A DNA stretch of 10,333 nucleotides from Moorella sp. UBA4076 (GCA_002383405.1 DFYS01000122.1:1-10333), one strand, 5' to 3'; counted from the first letter of the stretch, positions 1 through 7,327 are shown. Translations and numbers: made by a program. The notes: generated from the letters alone by a model not told the origin.

Positions 1-506
1 TTAAAGAAATTATCCAGGTTAAAGGCAATGCGCGGCAGGTAGCCCAGGTCCTCCAGGAGGGTGAACAAAGGGAAAAAAATGGCCATGGGCGGCAGCATGA
101 CGGCAACTACCCAGGCCAGGGTACGGTACACACCCAGGACCACCAGGCCATGCAACCAGTCGGGTGCTCCCAGCTGGTGGAATAAAGCGGAAAGTCCATC
201 CTGGCCGGTAAAGAGTAAGTTGGATAGCAGCGCGGAGGGGTAATTAGCTCCCTTGATGGTCAGCCAGAAGACAGCCGCCAGCAAAGCCAGCATAATGGGA
301 TAGCCCCAGATTTTAGATGTTAAAATAGCATCAAGACGCCAATCAAAATCTTGCTGCCGCCCGGGCGCTTTCTTGATAGCCAGGGAAGCAATGGCTTCCG
401 CTCGGGCATAGAGGGCCGCTACTATTCGGTCCCTGTAATGGTCCCCCTGATCGCCGCCCAGGAGCCAGACCGCGTCGAATTTCGGTTCGGTTGGCGCATC
501 TGCCAC
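1..506 (-). CDS. feoB: FeoB membrane-domain protein, separate from its GTPase (partial, C-terminus off window)
   Basis: This is the ferrous-iron permease part of FeoB, which sits in the cytoplasmic membrane. I read it from a GTG at 506 down to base 1, where it leaves the window still open (about 168 residues visible). About 55 soluble residues with a charged helix (HYRDRIVAALYARAEAIA) come first. A hydrophobic segment, IWGYPIMLALLAAVFWLTI, follows, then a second one around VVAVMLPPMAIFFPLF, and then the FeoB Gate-type signature LLEDLGYLPRIAF. The GTG lies just past the stop of the GTPase gene and has an AAGGGG ribosome-binding sequence 10 bases upstream, so independent translation is plausible. 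It lies one frame off the GTPase gene. A frameshifted single FeoB is the alternative. The family match is confident; the exact start is not. Confidence 0.85.
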   Translation of the reverse strand, partial: MADAPTEPKFDAVWLLGGDQGDHYRDRIVAALYARAEAIASLAIKKAPGRQQDFDWRLDAILTSKIWGYPIMLALLAAVFWLTIKGANYPSALLSNLLFTGQDGLSALFHQLGAPDWLHGLVVLGVYRTLAWVVAVMLPPMAIFFPLFTLLEDLGYLPRIAFNLDNFF

Positions 507-510
507 GATG

Positions 511-1344
511 CTAGCACCCCTTTTCTATGCCCACCGTACAGGTGGGGCGTATCATGGCGATATGGGCCTCAGGCAATGGTAGCTTTAAAGCGGACTTAGA
601 CAGGTCGATATCCAAAAAACGGGCGATACTCGCCAGTAAAGCCTGATCCCCTTCCAGCAGGCGCAGGGCCACCCAGCGGGCCGGGAGCCGATCCCGCAAA
701 AGGGTCTGCAGTTGCCCCGCCAGCCGGCCGGCTATGGCTTCAATATCGTCGTCATAGATCAGGGGCGTGGGATGGGGGCGCAGGGTCCCTGTGGCTACAG
801 CAGCAATAACATCCTTTAAATGCTCCAGCCCCTCACCCTTTCTGGCCGCCGTCGGTACTACCGGCACCCCCAGTTCGCTGGCCAGGAGGGGTACGTCGAG
901 CACAATACTTTTGCGCCGGGCTTCATCCATGAGGTTCAGGCAAACTACCACGGCCCGGGTTGTCTCCGTTATCTGGAGAACCAGGTTGAGGTTGCGTTCC
1001 AGGCAGGTGGCATCGACGACCACTACCGTGACATCGGGCCGGCCAAAACAGATAAAATCCCGTGCCACCTCTTCTTCTACGGAACTGGCCTGCAGGGAAT
1101 AGGTACCGGGGAGGTCGACCAGAGTAAAGGTCCGGTCCCGGTGGCTGAAATGGCCCCGGGCCTGTAAAACCGTTTTTCCCGGCCAGTTACCGGTGTGCTG
1201 CCTTAAACCCGTCAGGGCGTTAAAAACAGTACTTTTGCCAGCGTTGGGATTACCTGCCAGGGCTACCACATTATCGGCGCTGCATGCCGGGAGAAAGTCT
1301 TCCCGCAGAGCAGAAAACCCCGTCGCCTGCTTAGTGAGACCCAT
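511..1344 (-). CDS. feoB: FeoB small-GTPase (G plus helical regulatory domain) protein
   Basis: This is the cytosolic GTP-binding part of the ferrous iron transporter FeoB, 277 aa. Visible motifs are the P-loop GNPNAGKS (about 31-38), the switch I threonine near 58, DLPG (77-80), NLMD as the G4 motif (137-140) and a G5 region TAARKGEG near 166-172. A helical GDI-like domain follows (about 195-265, with RWVALRLLEGD). The protein stops at a TAG before any membrane segment; the membrane part is encoded immediately downstream in another frame. I chose the ATG at 1344 because AGGAGG lies 8 bases upstream. The in-frame GTG at 1353 overlaps that ribosome-binding site. The start overlaps the end of feoA by 14 bases, which indicates translational coupling. 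In single-chain FeoB the two parts are fused, so this is either a naturally split FeoB or a frameshift. Confidence 0.93.
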   Translation of the reverse strand: MGLTKQATGFSALREDFLPACSADNVVALAGNPNAGKSTVFNALTGLRQHTGNWPGKTVLQARGHFSHRDRTFTLVDLPGTYSLQASSVEEEVARDFICFGRPDVTVVVVDATCLERNLNLVLQITETTRAVVVCLNLMDEARRKSIVLDVPLLASELGVPVVPTAARKGEGLEHLKDVIAAVATGTLRPHPTPLIYDDDIEAIAGRLAGQLQTLLRDRLPARWVALRLLEGDQALLASIARFLDIDLSKSALKLPLPEAHIAMIRPTCTVGIEKGC

Positions 1345-1603
1345 TATGATCACCTCCTGTTAACAGCTGCCGTACCAGGACCTGCTGTCCTTCTTCCCGT
1401 CGCAGGGCAATAGTTGATCCGCGGATAAAATAGGCGGTGGGGTCGCCGCTGGGACTGTGGCGCATGACCACCACCCTGGTGCCCGGTACCAGCCCCAGGT
1501 CCAGAAGGCGGCGCCGGGCCAGGTTCCTTGCCTGTAAAGAGATTACTTCGGCGGTGCTACCCGGCCGCAGGTTAGCGAGGCTAGTAATTACCTCCATTGC
1601 CAT
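1331..1603 (-). CDS. feoA: FeoA-like SH3-domain protein of the ferrous iron uptake operon
   Basis: This is a small cytosolic partner of FeoB, about 90 aa, the usual FeoA size. The fold signature is visible as a stretch equivalent to 'L..L.pG..a.V..l' (SLANLRPGSTAEVISL). The family-typical 'RRRLLDLGLVPGTRV' turn follows, then the closing beta strands (YFIRGSTIALRREEGQQVLV). I chose the ATG at 1603 because AAGGAGG stands just upstream. An in-frame GTG at 1663 would add 20 poorly conserved-looking residues and has a ribosome-binding site about 12 bases away. The stop codon overlaps the start of the FeoB GTPase gene. FeoA proteins are thought to modulate FeoB; order and overlap here support one operon running toward base 1. 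Confidence 0.93.
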   Translation of the reverse strand: MAMEVITSLANLRPGSTAEVISLQARNLARRRLLDLGLVPGTRVVVMRHSPSGDPTAYFIRGSTIALRREEGQQVLVRQLLTGGDHNGSH

Positions 1604-1750
1604 TTCACCCTCCTTGTCTGGCAGCTGCCACTTCGGGGTTAAAACCATACGGTTGATCATCACCCGTCTTTAACACCTCCCCTTTCTTGCCGGGCAACTG
1701 TTCTCCGTCTCCCCGCCCGGATTACCCGCCTTTGCCATTAACCCACATTT

Positions 1751-1783
1751 TTGCCGGCGGCGCAATCCCTTGCCAGCCGGCAA
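1751..1783 (-). other. Strong hairpin in the probable feo leader
   Basis: TTGCCGGC (1751-1758) and GCCGGCAA (1776-1783) form a perfect 8-bp stem. Inside it GCAA (1762-1765) and TTGC (1770-1773) form a second short stem around TCCC. It lies about 150 bases upstream of feoA. On the minus strand it is followed by A residues, not a T run, so it does not look like a feo-direction terminator. I do not recognise a known riboswitch class in it. A structured leader is an inference; chance structure in GC-rich DNA is possible. Confidence 0.45.
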
Positions 1784-1861
1784 CTTTCTGCTATCAGCTT
1801 ATGCCGCTGATTCCACCTGTGTTACTCTTACCGCATCCACCTGCAGGCCGCCCTGAAAATA

Positions 1862-1887
1862 AAAAGCCCCGGCCATGCCGGGGTTTA
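1862..1887 (-). terminator. Terminator-like hairpin upstream of feoA
   Basis: CCCCGGC (1867-1873) and GCCGGGG (1877-1883) pair perfectly around a 3-base loop. On the minus strand the stem is followed by CTTTTTATTTT, a good U-tract. On the plus strand it is followed by the weaker TTTATTC. It therefore best fits an intrinsic terminator reading toward feoA. No gene lies between it and the hdr-like genes on this strand. If the feo promoter is farther upstream (AT-rich 1890-2080), this would be an attenuator in the feo leader; otherwise it only insulates the operon. I saw no convincing promoter between it and feoA. Confidence 0.6.
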
Positions 1888-2016
1888 TTCTTGCCGGAAG
1901 CAGGTAGCAAAATTCCCTGCAGATGGCTAAAAAAAATAAGGAGTCTAAGTCCGATATTCCCAGGGATAAATAGTTGGCTAAGCTATAAACTGGGTTTTAT
2001 AGGCCTTAACCAAACA

Positions 2017-2034
2017 CTAATGACCTGGCATTAG
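2017..2034. promoter_or_regulatory. Inverted repeat, possible operator for feo
   Basis: CTAATG (2017-2022) and CATTAG (2029-2034) are perfect inverted 6-mers separated by 6 bases, in the AT-rich interval between the divergent feo and hdr-like operons. The spacing suits a dimeric regulator. On the minus strand it lies upstream of a TATAAA (about 1999-2004) that could be a -10 element with a poor -35. It does not match a textbook Fur box closely. Function is a guess. Confidence 0.3.
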
Positions 2035-2062
2035 GCATCAAGGTTTAATTTGATTGTTAACG

Positions 2063-2079
2063 TGAAAAATATATTTTCA
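2063..2079. promoter_or_regulatory. AT-rich inverted repeat, possible operator
   Basis: TGAAAA (2063-2068) and TTTTCA (2074-2079) are inverted around ATATA. This is a symmetric 17-base site between the two divergent operons, about 100 bases upstream of the sigma-A-like promoter at 2181. It could bind a dimeric regulator or simply be intrinsic AT-rich DNA. I do not recognise the regulator. Confidence 0.25.
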
Positions 2080-2180
2080 TTCCTATTTGTATCGCTGGCA
2101 GCAGGCGGCGACATGGAGGTTGGCATGAACAGGCTTTTATATTGCCATACAACAAACATATAAAATTCACTATAAGTTAG

Positions 2181-2209
2181 TTGACATCATTACAACCAGG
2201 AATTATGAT
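2181..2209 (+). promoter_or_regulatory. Near-consensus sigma-A promoter for the hdr/qmo-like operon
   Basis: TTGACA (2181-2186) is a perfect -35 element and TATGAT (2204-2209) differs from TATAAT at one base. The spacer is exactly 17 bases. Transcription would start near 2216 and read first through the broken MerR-like gene at 2249, then the large iron-sulfur genes. The interval is AT-rich, unlike the flanking genes. No other comparable promoter is visible before 2529. Confidence 0.82.
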
Positions 2210-2248
2210 ATAAGTGAAAGCAATATTAAGTAGAGCGAAGGGTGGGCA

Positions 2249-2386
2249 ATGTTTCCCATCGTTATAGTTGTTCAGGTTTTAGAGATTATTCCTTACCGCC
2301 TGCGGCGATGGGAAGAAAAAGGCCTGTTCGTTCCCAAGCATAAAAACGGCCGCTGCTAATCGGAATTAGACCTGCAACGCTTCAGG
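2249..2386 (+). pseudogene. MerR/HspR-family regulator remnant, interrupted by a stop
   Basis: An ATG at 2249 with a purine-rich ribosome-binding sequence (GAAGGGTGGG) opens a 36-codon frame, ending at the TAA at 2357-2359. The peptide matches the MerR/HspR winged-helix pattern: a FPI start, a short helix, then YRLRRWEEKGLFVPKHKNGR, the family's 'tLR.wE..Gl..P.r..GR' recognition region. Reading on in the same frame past the stop gives SELDLQRFR, the next conserved MerR element ('YS..DL.rL'). The stop therefore falls where the family usually has R-Y-Y/S. Similarity then fades and no effector domain or coiled coil follows. It is most likely a decayed regulator of the operon behind it. A functional 36-residue peptide or a sequencing error at the stop are alternatives. 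Confidence 0.6.
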
Positions 2387-2528
2387 TCAGTTTCAACAAG
2401 TAGCACCCATCCCCTTTCTCGCTTCCTAACCCGGTATAGCCGGAACCAGCATCCTGCCGCGATTTTTCTTTCCACTTTGCGAAGATGTTCGGATTTAAGG
2501 GACTAATCCCACACAGGAGGAACTGCTG

Positions 2529-3767
2529 ATGTCTGTTTCCCTACCTTTAGAAGCTCCTGTCTTGCCGTCACATTATCAAAAATTGCAGGAAAAGATAGAT
2601 GGCGCCCTGGGTGCAGCCACCCTGCAGTCCTGTCTTTCCTGCGGCGTCTGCAGCGGTGGCTGCCCTACCGGCGCTATCGGCGCCCCCGTCGACCCCCGCA
2701 AGATTGTCCGCCGGCTCCTCCTGGGGCAGCAGGATAAACTCCTGGCGGCAGATATGCTCTGGCTCTGTACCATGTGCAGCCGCTGTACGGTTTATTGCCC
2801 GGTAGGAGTAAACATGGGCGACCTGGTAAGGGCCCTCCGCACGCAACTGGCGGAGGAAGGCCGGGTGCCGCCAAATTTGCAAAAGGTAGTCGACCTGGCG
2901 ATCGAGTCCGGTAACAATATGGGCATCAGCCAGGAGGATTACCTGGATACCCTGGACTGGATGCAGGAAGAACTCCAGGCGGAGTTTGGTCCGGAAGCCA
3001 AGATACCAGTAGATCTGCAGGGCGCCCGGATGATGTATGTCCTCAACCCGCGGGAAGTCAAGTTCTTCCCCCTCACCATCCTGGCGGCGGCAAAGGTATT
3101 CCACGCTGCCGGCGAGAGCTGGACCCTCCCCAGCCGGTCGTGGGACGCGACCAATTACGCCCTTTTCTCCGGCAACGATTACGAAGGGGGTGTCCTGGTG
3201 CAACGCCTGGCGGATGAAGTGGCACGCCTGGGCTGCCAGGAGCTTATCATGACCGAGTGCGGCCACGCCTTCCGCTCTATCCGCTGGGGGCCGGAGCAGT
3301 GGCTGGGGCATAAACTACCCTTCCCCGTCCGCAGTATTGTCCAGTTAATGGACGAGTACCTGGCTAGCGGCCGCATTCACCTGGACCCCACCCGCAACAG
3401 CGAACTGGTCACCTATCATGACCCCTGCAACCTGGGCCGCAAAGAAGGCATCTTCGAAGAGCCGCGGCGGGTACTGCGGGCAGCTGTCACTAATTTCGTC
3501 GAAATGATACCCAACCGTGCCAACAATTACTGCTGCGGTGGTGGCGGCGGCATGCTCTCGTTAAGCGAATTCGGCCAGGAGCGGATGGCCAAGGGCAGGG
3601 TCAAGATAGAACAGATCCAGCGTACAGGGGCCCGCATCATCGCCACCCCCTGCCACAACTGTATCGACCAGCTAAATGATCTCTGTCGCCATTACCACCT
3701 CGACGTGAAGGCCAAAAACCTGGTCGAGCTGGTAGCCGACGCACTAATATATGAGGTCAGGGGGTAG
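2529..3767 (+). CDS. HdrC-HdrD/DsrK-type iron-sulfur protein (ferredoxin plus CCG domain)
   Basis: A 412-aa soluble electron-transfer subunit of the heterodisulfide-reductase superfamily; no membrane segments are seen. The N-terminal HdrC-like domain carries two [4Fe-4S] motifs: C35-x2-C38-x2-C41-x3-C45-P and C80-x2-C83-x2-C86-x3-C90-P. The rest is a CCG (HdrB/HdrD/DsrK) module. Its first half is degenerate and keeps only the ECGHA signature (C244) typical of DsrK-like proteins. The second half is complete: C300 (HDPCNLGRK), C335-C336 (CCGGGGG) and C375-x2-C378. In HdrB/HdrD such cysteines hold a noncubane cluster that cleaves disulfides. AGGAGG stands 8 bases before the ATG. The gene ends 7 bases before the QmoA-QmoB-like gene, so they should form one complex. 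Its substrate is unknown; heterodisulfide, trisulfide or a pure relay role are possible. Confidence 0.9.
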   Translation: MSVSLPLEAPVLPSHYQKLQEKIDGALGAATLQSCLSCGVCSGGCPTGAIGAPVDPRKIVRRLLLGQQDKLLAADMLWLCTMCSRCTVYCPVGVNMGDLVRALRTQLAEEGRVPPNLQKVVDLAIESGNNMGISQEDYLDTLDWMQEELQAEFGPEAKIPVDLQGARMMYVLNPREVKFFPLTILAAAKVFHAAGESWTLPSRSWDATNYALFSGNDYEGGVLVQRLADEVARLGCQELIMTECGHAFRSIRWGPEQWLGHKLPFPVRSIVQLMDEYLASGRIHLDPTRNSELVTYHDPCNLGRKEGIFEEPRRVLRAAVTNFVEMIPNRANNYCCGGGGGMLSLSEFGQERMAKGRVKIEQIQRTGARIIATPCHNCIDQLNDLCRHYHLDVKAKNLVELVADALIYEVRG

Positions 3768-3774
3768 GCTGAAC

Positions 3775-6700
3775 ATGGAAAAAGTAGATACCTTGCCTGT
3801 AGCTATCCTGGGAGCAGGCATCGCCGGGGTCCAGGCAGCCCTGGATCTATCCCGCTGGGGCCACCGGGTGGTCCTTTTGGAACGCGCCGCCCGGCCGGGG
3901 GGGAAACTGGCGCTGCTGCCAAAAACCTTTCCTACCAATGATTGCAGCGCTTGCGCCCTGACGCCGCCGGACAGCTTCTTTTGCATCCGCTCCCCCCATT
4001 TCATCCAGACGGCTGGAAATGAAAATATCACCCTGCTTACTGACGTTAAAGCAAGTAATTTAACGGGTGAAGCCGGTGATTTCACCCTGCATTATCTCCG
4101 CGCCGGCCAGGAGGAAGAATTAAAAGTTGCCGCCCTGATCCTGTGCCCGGGTTACGAGGAATACCTGCCTCCCAACTTCCCCGAGCGCTACGGTTACGGG
4201 CGCTACCCGGGCGTTGTGACCGGCCTGGAGCTGGAGCAGCGCCTGGCAGCCGGCGGCTACCCCCAGCGCCTGGAAGACAACACCCCGGCACAACGGGTGG
4301 CCTTCGTCCAGTGCGCCGGCTCCCGTGACCCGGCCAATGGTCTGGCCTATTGTTCCGCCGTCTGCTGCATGTACTCCCTCAAGGAAGCCCTGATGCTCTA
4401 CGAAGCGGCCGCGGCGCAGCATCTACCCCGGCCGGAAATAACCATTTTCTATATGGACCTGCGTACCTACGGCCAGTCCTACGAGGATTACCTGAACCGG
4501 GCGCGGCAGGAATATGGCCTGCAGCTGGTCCGTTCCCGCATTCACAGTATTATTCAGATACCAGCCAACCCCAGCTTGACTATCCGTTACGCCCTGGAGG
4601 ACGGCGCGGCCAGGGTGGAAGACTTCGACCTGGCTGTCCTGGCGACGGGGTTAAGACCCCCGGATGACGCCCGCGAACTGGCCGCCTCCCTGGGTATTGA
4701 GCTGGACGCGGACGGCTTCTGCTTAACGCCGGCCCTGGATCCGGTTACCACCTCCCGCCCCGGCGTCTTCGTTGCCGGAGCTTTCAATGAGCCCTGCGAT
4801 GTCATCGACGCTGTCACCCAGGCTTCAGCGGCAGCCGCTACCTGCGCCGCCTGCTTATTAGAAAAAGAAAGGAAAACCCCTCCAGCCCCCCATTTAATAC
4901 TACAAGATGCCGTAAACGAAAGCGTCGGAACATGCCCATCCACCGAGCTGCCAGGGGGTAGGAACCCGGCAAGTTCCTGCCAGCATCCCGCCTCTTATCT
5001 CGCCCCTCCCAGTGATGTTTCCCTGGTAGGTGACCCTGCCACCGGAGGGCACCAGCAGCAGGCTCAAAACAGTACCGTAATAAATGGCAATCAAGAACTG
5101 GCTTCAGCCGGTTCCTGCGAACCTCCAGCATCTCACCTCTCACCCTCCGCTCCTATTAAAGCAGGTATCTTTCTCTGCGCCTGCGACCAGGTGGCTGCCG
5201 GCCTGGACTTAAACGCGCTGGAAGAATACTGCCGTACCCTGCCTGGTGTCGTCCGGGTACAGAGGCTATCCCTTTGCCATCCGGACGCCGGTGCGGAACT
5301 ACGGCAGGCTGTCTCTACCAACGGGCTAAACCGGGTGGTGGCAGCGGCCTGCAGCGCCCGCGCCCTGGAGCCGGTCCTTAAGGGGCACCTGACCCGAGCC
5401 GGCCTGCTAGCCGCGCCCCACGATAGCGCCGCCACGGCCATAGCTACAGTACCGGCTGACAGGGCTTCTGCAGGAGATCAGGATGACTGTATTGTTAAGG
5501 TAGTTAACCTGCTGGACCATGCCGTCAAACTTTACCGTAATCGCCCCGCACAAGCCACCAGCAAAGCTCAAGACCTGATAAGGATGGCGGCAGCCAGCCT
5601 GATGGCAGCTCCCCCACCGGTATCAGAAACGATCACCGTAACCCCGGCCGCCCTGGTTATCGGCGGCGGGATTGCCGGCATGGTGGCAGCCCTCCACCTG
5701 GGGGATCTCGGTTATGAGGTCCACCTGGTTGAAAAAGACGGGCAGCTGGGCGGTCACGGCCGCCGTCTCCACCACACCTTGAGCGGTGCTGACGTTTCGT
5801 CCTACCTGGAAGGGCTCAAACAGCGCCTTACCCGGCACCCCGGAATTCACCTCCATCTGGACGCCCAAATCATTGCTACAGCCGGCCACCCGGGTGCTTT
5901 CGAGACGGAAATTGCGATTGCCGGGGAAAGGAGGCAAACCATCAACCACGGCGTCACCATTCTGGCGCCCGGGGCCGCAGAAAAGCAGCCGCTGCAATAC
6001 CTCTATGGTCAACACCCGGCGGTAATAACCGGATTGGAACTGGAAGACCGGTTGCGGGACCCCGCCAGGCTGGCCGGCGTGCAGCAAGTGGTATTCATTC
6101 AGTGTGTCCATTCCCGCGACGCCGGCCATCCCTACTGCAGCCGTACCTGCTGCAGCGAAACAATTAAAAATGCCCTGGAACTAAAAAAAATAAACCCGGC
6201 GGTCCAGATCTACGTCCTTAACAGAGATATCATGACCTACGGCCGGCAAGAAGAGCAGTACACCGCCGCCCGTTCTCAGGGCATCCTTTTCCTGCGCTAC
6301 CAGCCGGAAAACCCGCCCCAGGTAATGGCGGATTCAGCCTCCGGGAGCAGGGTGCATATCCAAACCCTTGATGCAATCTTAAACGAGGAGATTACCATCA
6401 ACGCTGACTTGCTGGTGCTGGCCACCGGCATTGAACCCCGGGCGGAGAATGCCCGGCTGGCTACCCTGTTCCAGGTACCCCTGGACGACCACGGCTTTTT
6501 TGCCACCAGCCATCCGAAATTAAAACCGGTGGAAACAGCGGTGCCCGGCGTCTTGATCTGCGGCCTGGCGGCGGGGCCCAGGAACCTGGCGGAAGCCATT
6601 GCCTCCGCCCGGGCCGCAGCCGGCAAAGCAGCAGCCCTGCTGTCCGAGGATAACGCTGCGGTTACCCGCCAGGTGGCCCGGGTCGAAGGCGCCTGCGCCG

Positions 6701-7287
6701 CCTGCCTTACCTGCGTGCGCGTCTGCCCCCACGGCGCTGCGGCGATCAAAGACCATCGTTCCCATATTGATCCCCTCCGCTGCCAGGGCTGCGGTGCCTG
6801 TGTAGCCGCCTGCCCGGCCGGGGCTATTACCCTGGCCGGTTACAGCCAGGGCGAAGTAGCTGCTGAACTGCAGGCTCTAAGGGATTCAACGACGGAGAAG
6901 GCTGGTACCGTTGTCTTTACCTGCAGTTACTGCGCCTACGCCAACCTGGAAAACGCCGCTGCGATTGACTGCCAGGACGACGTTTCCGTATTGCAGGTAC
7001 CCTGTTTAAGCCGCATCGGCACCCTGGAGGTGCTGCAGGCCGTCGAAGCCGGGGCCAGGCAGATCGTGCTGACGGGCTGCGTCGAGGGCCAGTGCCACTT
7101 TCGACCGGCCCGCAGCTACGGCAGTAAGCCTGCCCGTCCCGACCCCATGCTCTGTCAGGAACAGGCCTGGCGCCGGGCGCGGAAAATACTGGACGAAATC
7201 GGTTTGGACAATAGTATGGTTAAGGTCCTACGCCTCCCCCCTCCTATCCCCGATCAGGGCCGGTTACCCCTCGGCTGCAGCGGATAG
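3775..7287 (+). CDS. QmoA-QmoB/HdrA-type fusion flavoprotein with ferredoxin and MvhD domains
   Basis: A 1170-aa cytosolic electron-transfer protein. Residues 1-365 resemble QmoA: FAD motif GAGIAG (12-17), NDCSACALTP (C57, C60), QCAGSRD (C180) and YCSAVCC (C193, C197, C198). Residues 366-461 are a low-complexity Pro/Ser/Ala/Gln linker. Residues 462-620 resemble the HdrA/QmoB N-terminal domain (FLCAC, AACSARALEP). A second FAD domain follows, with GGGIAG (630-635), QCVHSRDAGHPYCSRTCC (C777, C788, C792, C793) and the HdrA signature NRDIMTYG. Two [4Fe-4S] motifs follow (C974/977/980/984 and C1003/1006/1009/1013). Last is an MvhD-like domain (about 1045-1150; SYCAY, VPCLSR, GCVEGQCHF). QmoA and QmoB are normally separate. 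I chose the ATG at 3775, behind AGGGGG, over the in-frame ATG at 3751, which overlaps the upstream gene. No QmoC is present; its role may be taken by the upstream HdrC/HdrD-type protein. Confidence 0.92.
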   Translation: MEKVDTLPVAILGAGIAGVQAALDLSRWGHRVVLLERAARPGGKLALLPKTFPTNDCSACALTPPDSFFCIRSPHFIQTAGNENITLLTDVKASNLTGEAGDFTLHYLRAGQEEELKVAALILCPGYEEYLPPNFPERYGYGRYPGVVTGLELEQRLAAGGYPQRLEDNTPAQRVAFVQCAGSRDPANGLAYCSAVCCMYSLKEALMLYEAAAAQHLPRPEITIFYMDLRTYGQSYEDYLNRARQEYGLQLVRSRIHSIIQIPANPSLTIRYALEDGAARVEDFDLAVLATGLRPPDDARELAASLGIELDADGFCLTPALDPVTTSRPGVFVAGAFNEPCDVIDAVTQASAAAATCAACLLEKERKTPPAPHLILQDAVNESVGTCPSTELPGGRNPASSCQHPASYLAPPSDVSLVGDPATGGHQQQAQNSTVINGNQELASAGSCEPPASHLSPSAPIKAGIFLCACDQVAAGLDLNALEEYCRTLPGVVRVQRLSLCHPDAGAELRQAVSTNGLNRVVAAACSARALEPVLKGHLTRAGLLAAPHDSAATAIATVPADRASAGDQDDCIVKVVNLLDHAVKLYRNRPAQATSKAQDLIRMAAASLMAAPPPVSETITVTPAALVIGGGIAGMVAALHLGDLGYEVHLVEKDGQLGGHGRRLHHTLSGADVSSYLEGLKQRLTRHPGIHLHLDAQIIATAGHPGAFETEIAIAGERRQTINHGVTILAPGAAEKQPLQYLYGQHPAVITGLELEDRLRDPARLAGVQQVVFIQCVHSRDAGHPYCSRTCCSETIKNALELKKINPAVQIYVLNRDIMTYGRQEEQYTAARSQGILFLRYQPENPPQVMADSASGSRVHIQTLDAILNEEITINADLLVLATGIEPRAENARLATLFQVPLDDHGFFATSHPKLKPVETAVPGVLICGLAAGPRNLAEAIASARAAAGKAAALLSEDNAAVTRQVARVEGACAACLTCVRVCPHGAAAIKDHRSHIDPLRCQGCGACVAACPAGAITLAGYSQGEVAAELQALRDSTTEKAGTVVFTCSYCAYANLENAAAIDCQDDVSVLQVPCLSRIGTLEVLQAVEAGARQIVLTGCVEGQCHFRPARSYGSKPARPDPMLCQEQAWRRARKILDEIGLDNSMVKVLRLPPPIPDQGRLPLGCSG
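4973..5153. repeat. Repeat-like DNA inside the coding linker of the fusion gene
   Basis: The linker region of the fusion gene holds two imperfect direct copies, about 4973-5010 and 5111-5153. Each starts with GTTCCTGC, then has CAGCATC, then a pyrimidine-rich CCTC...CTC.CCC tail. Short palindromes overlap both copies: AGGAAC/GTTCCT just before and into the first, and GGTTC-CTGC-GAACC in the second. The encoded residues are low complexity. This resembles translated intergenic or repeat DNA captured between two formerly separate genes. That origin is an inference. Confidence 0.5.
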
Positions 7288-7327
7288 AAACACCTTTTTT
7301 ATAGTGCCGGGCCGGGCCTTACCGCAG

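Noticed and set aside
1604..1663. Longer FeoA from the GTG at 1663
   Set aside because: It adds 20 residues not typical of FeoA, with a poorly spaced ribosome-binding site, while the ATG at 1603 has AAGGAGG close by.
1687..2034. Plus-strand open frame of 115 codons in the feo/hdr intergenic region
   Set aside because: It is proline-rich nonsense, runs through a terminator hairpin, has no ribosome-binding site and its composition changes midway.
2125..2163. 12-codon frame with GGAGG before its ATG
   Set aside because: It lies upstream of the best promoter, is too short and has no recognisable content; chance is likely.
2568..3311. Long minus-strand open frame opposite the HdrC/DsrK-type gene
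   Set aside because: It is antisense to a gene with full iron-sulfur motifs and a good ribosome-binding site. Its own translation shows no family pattern.
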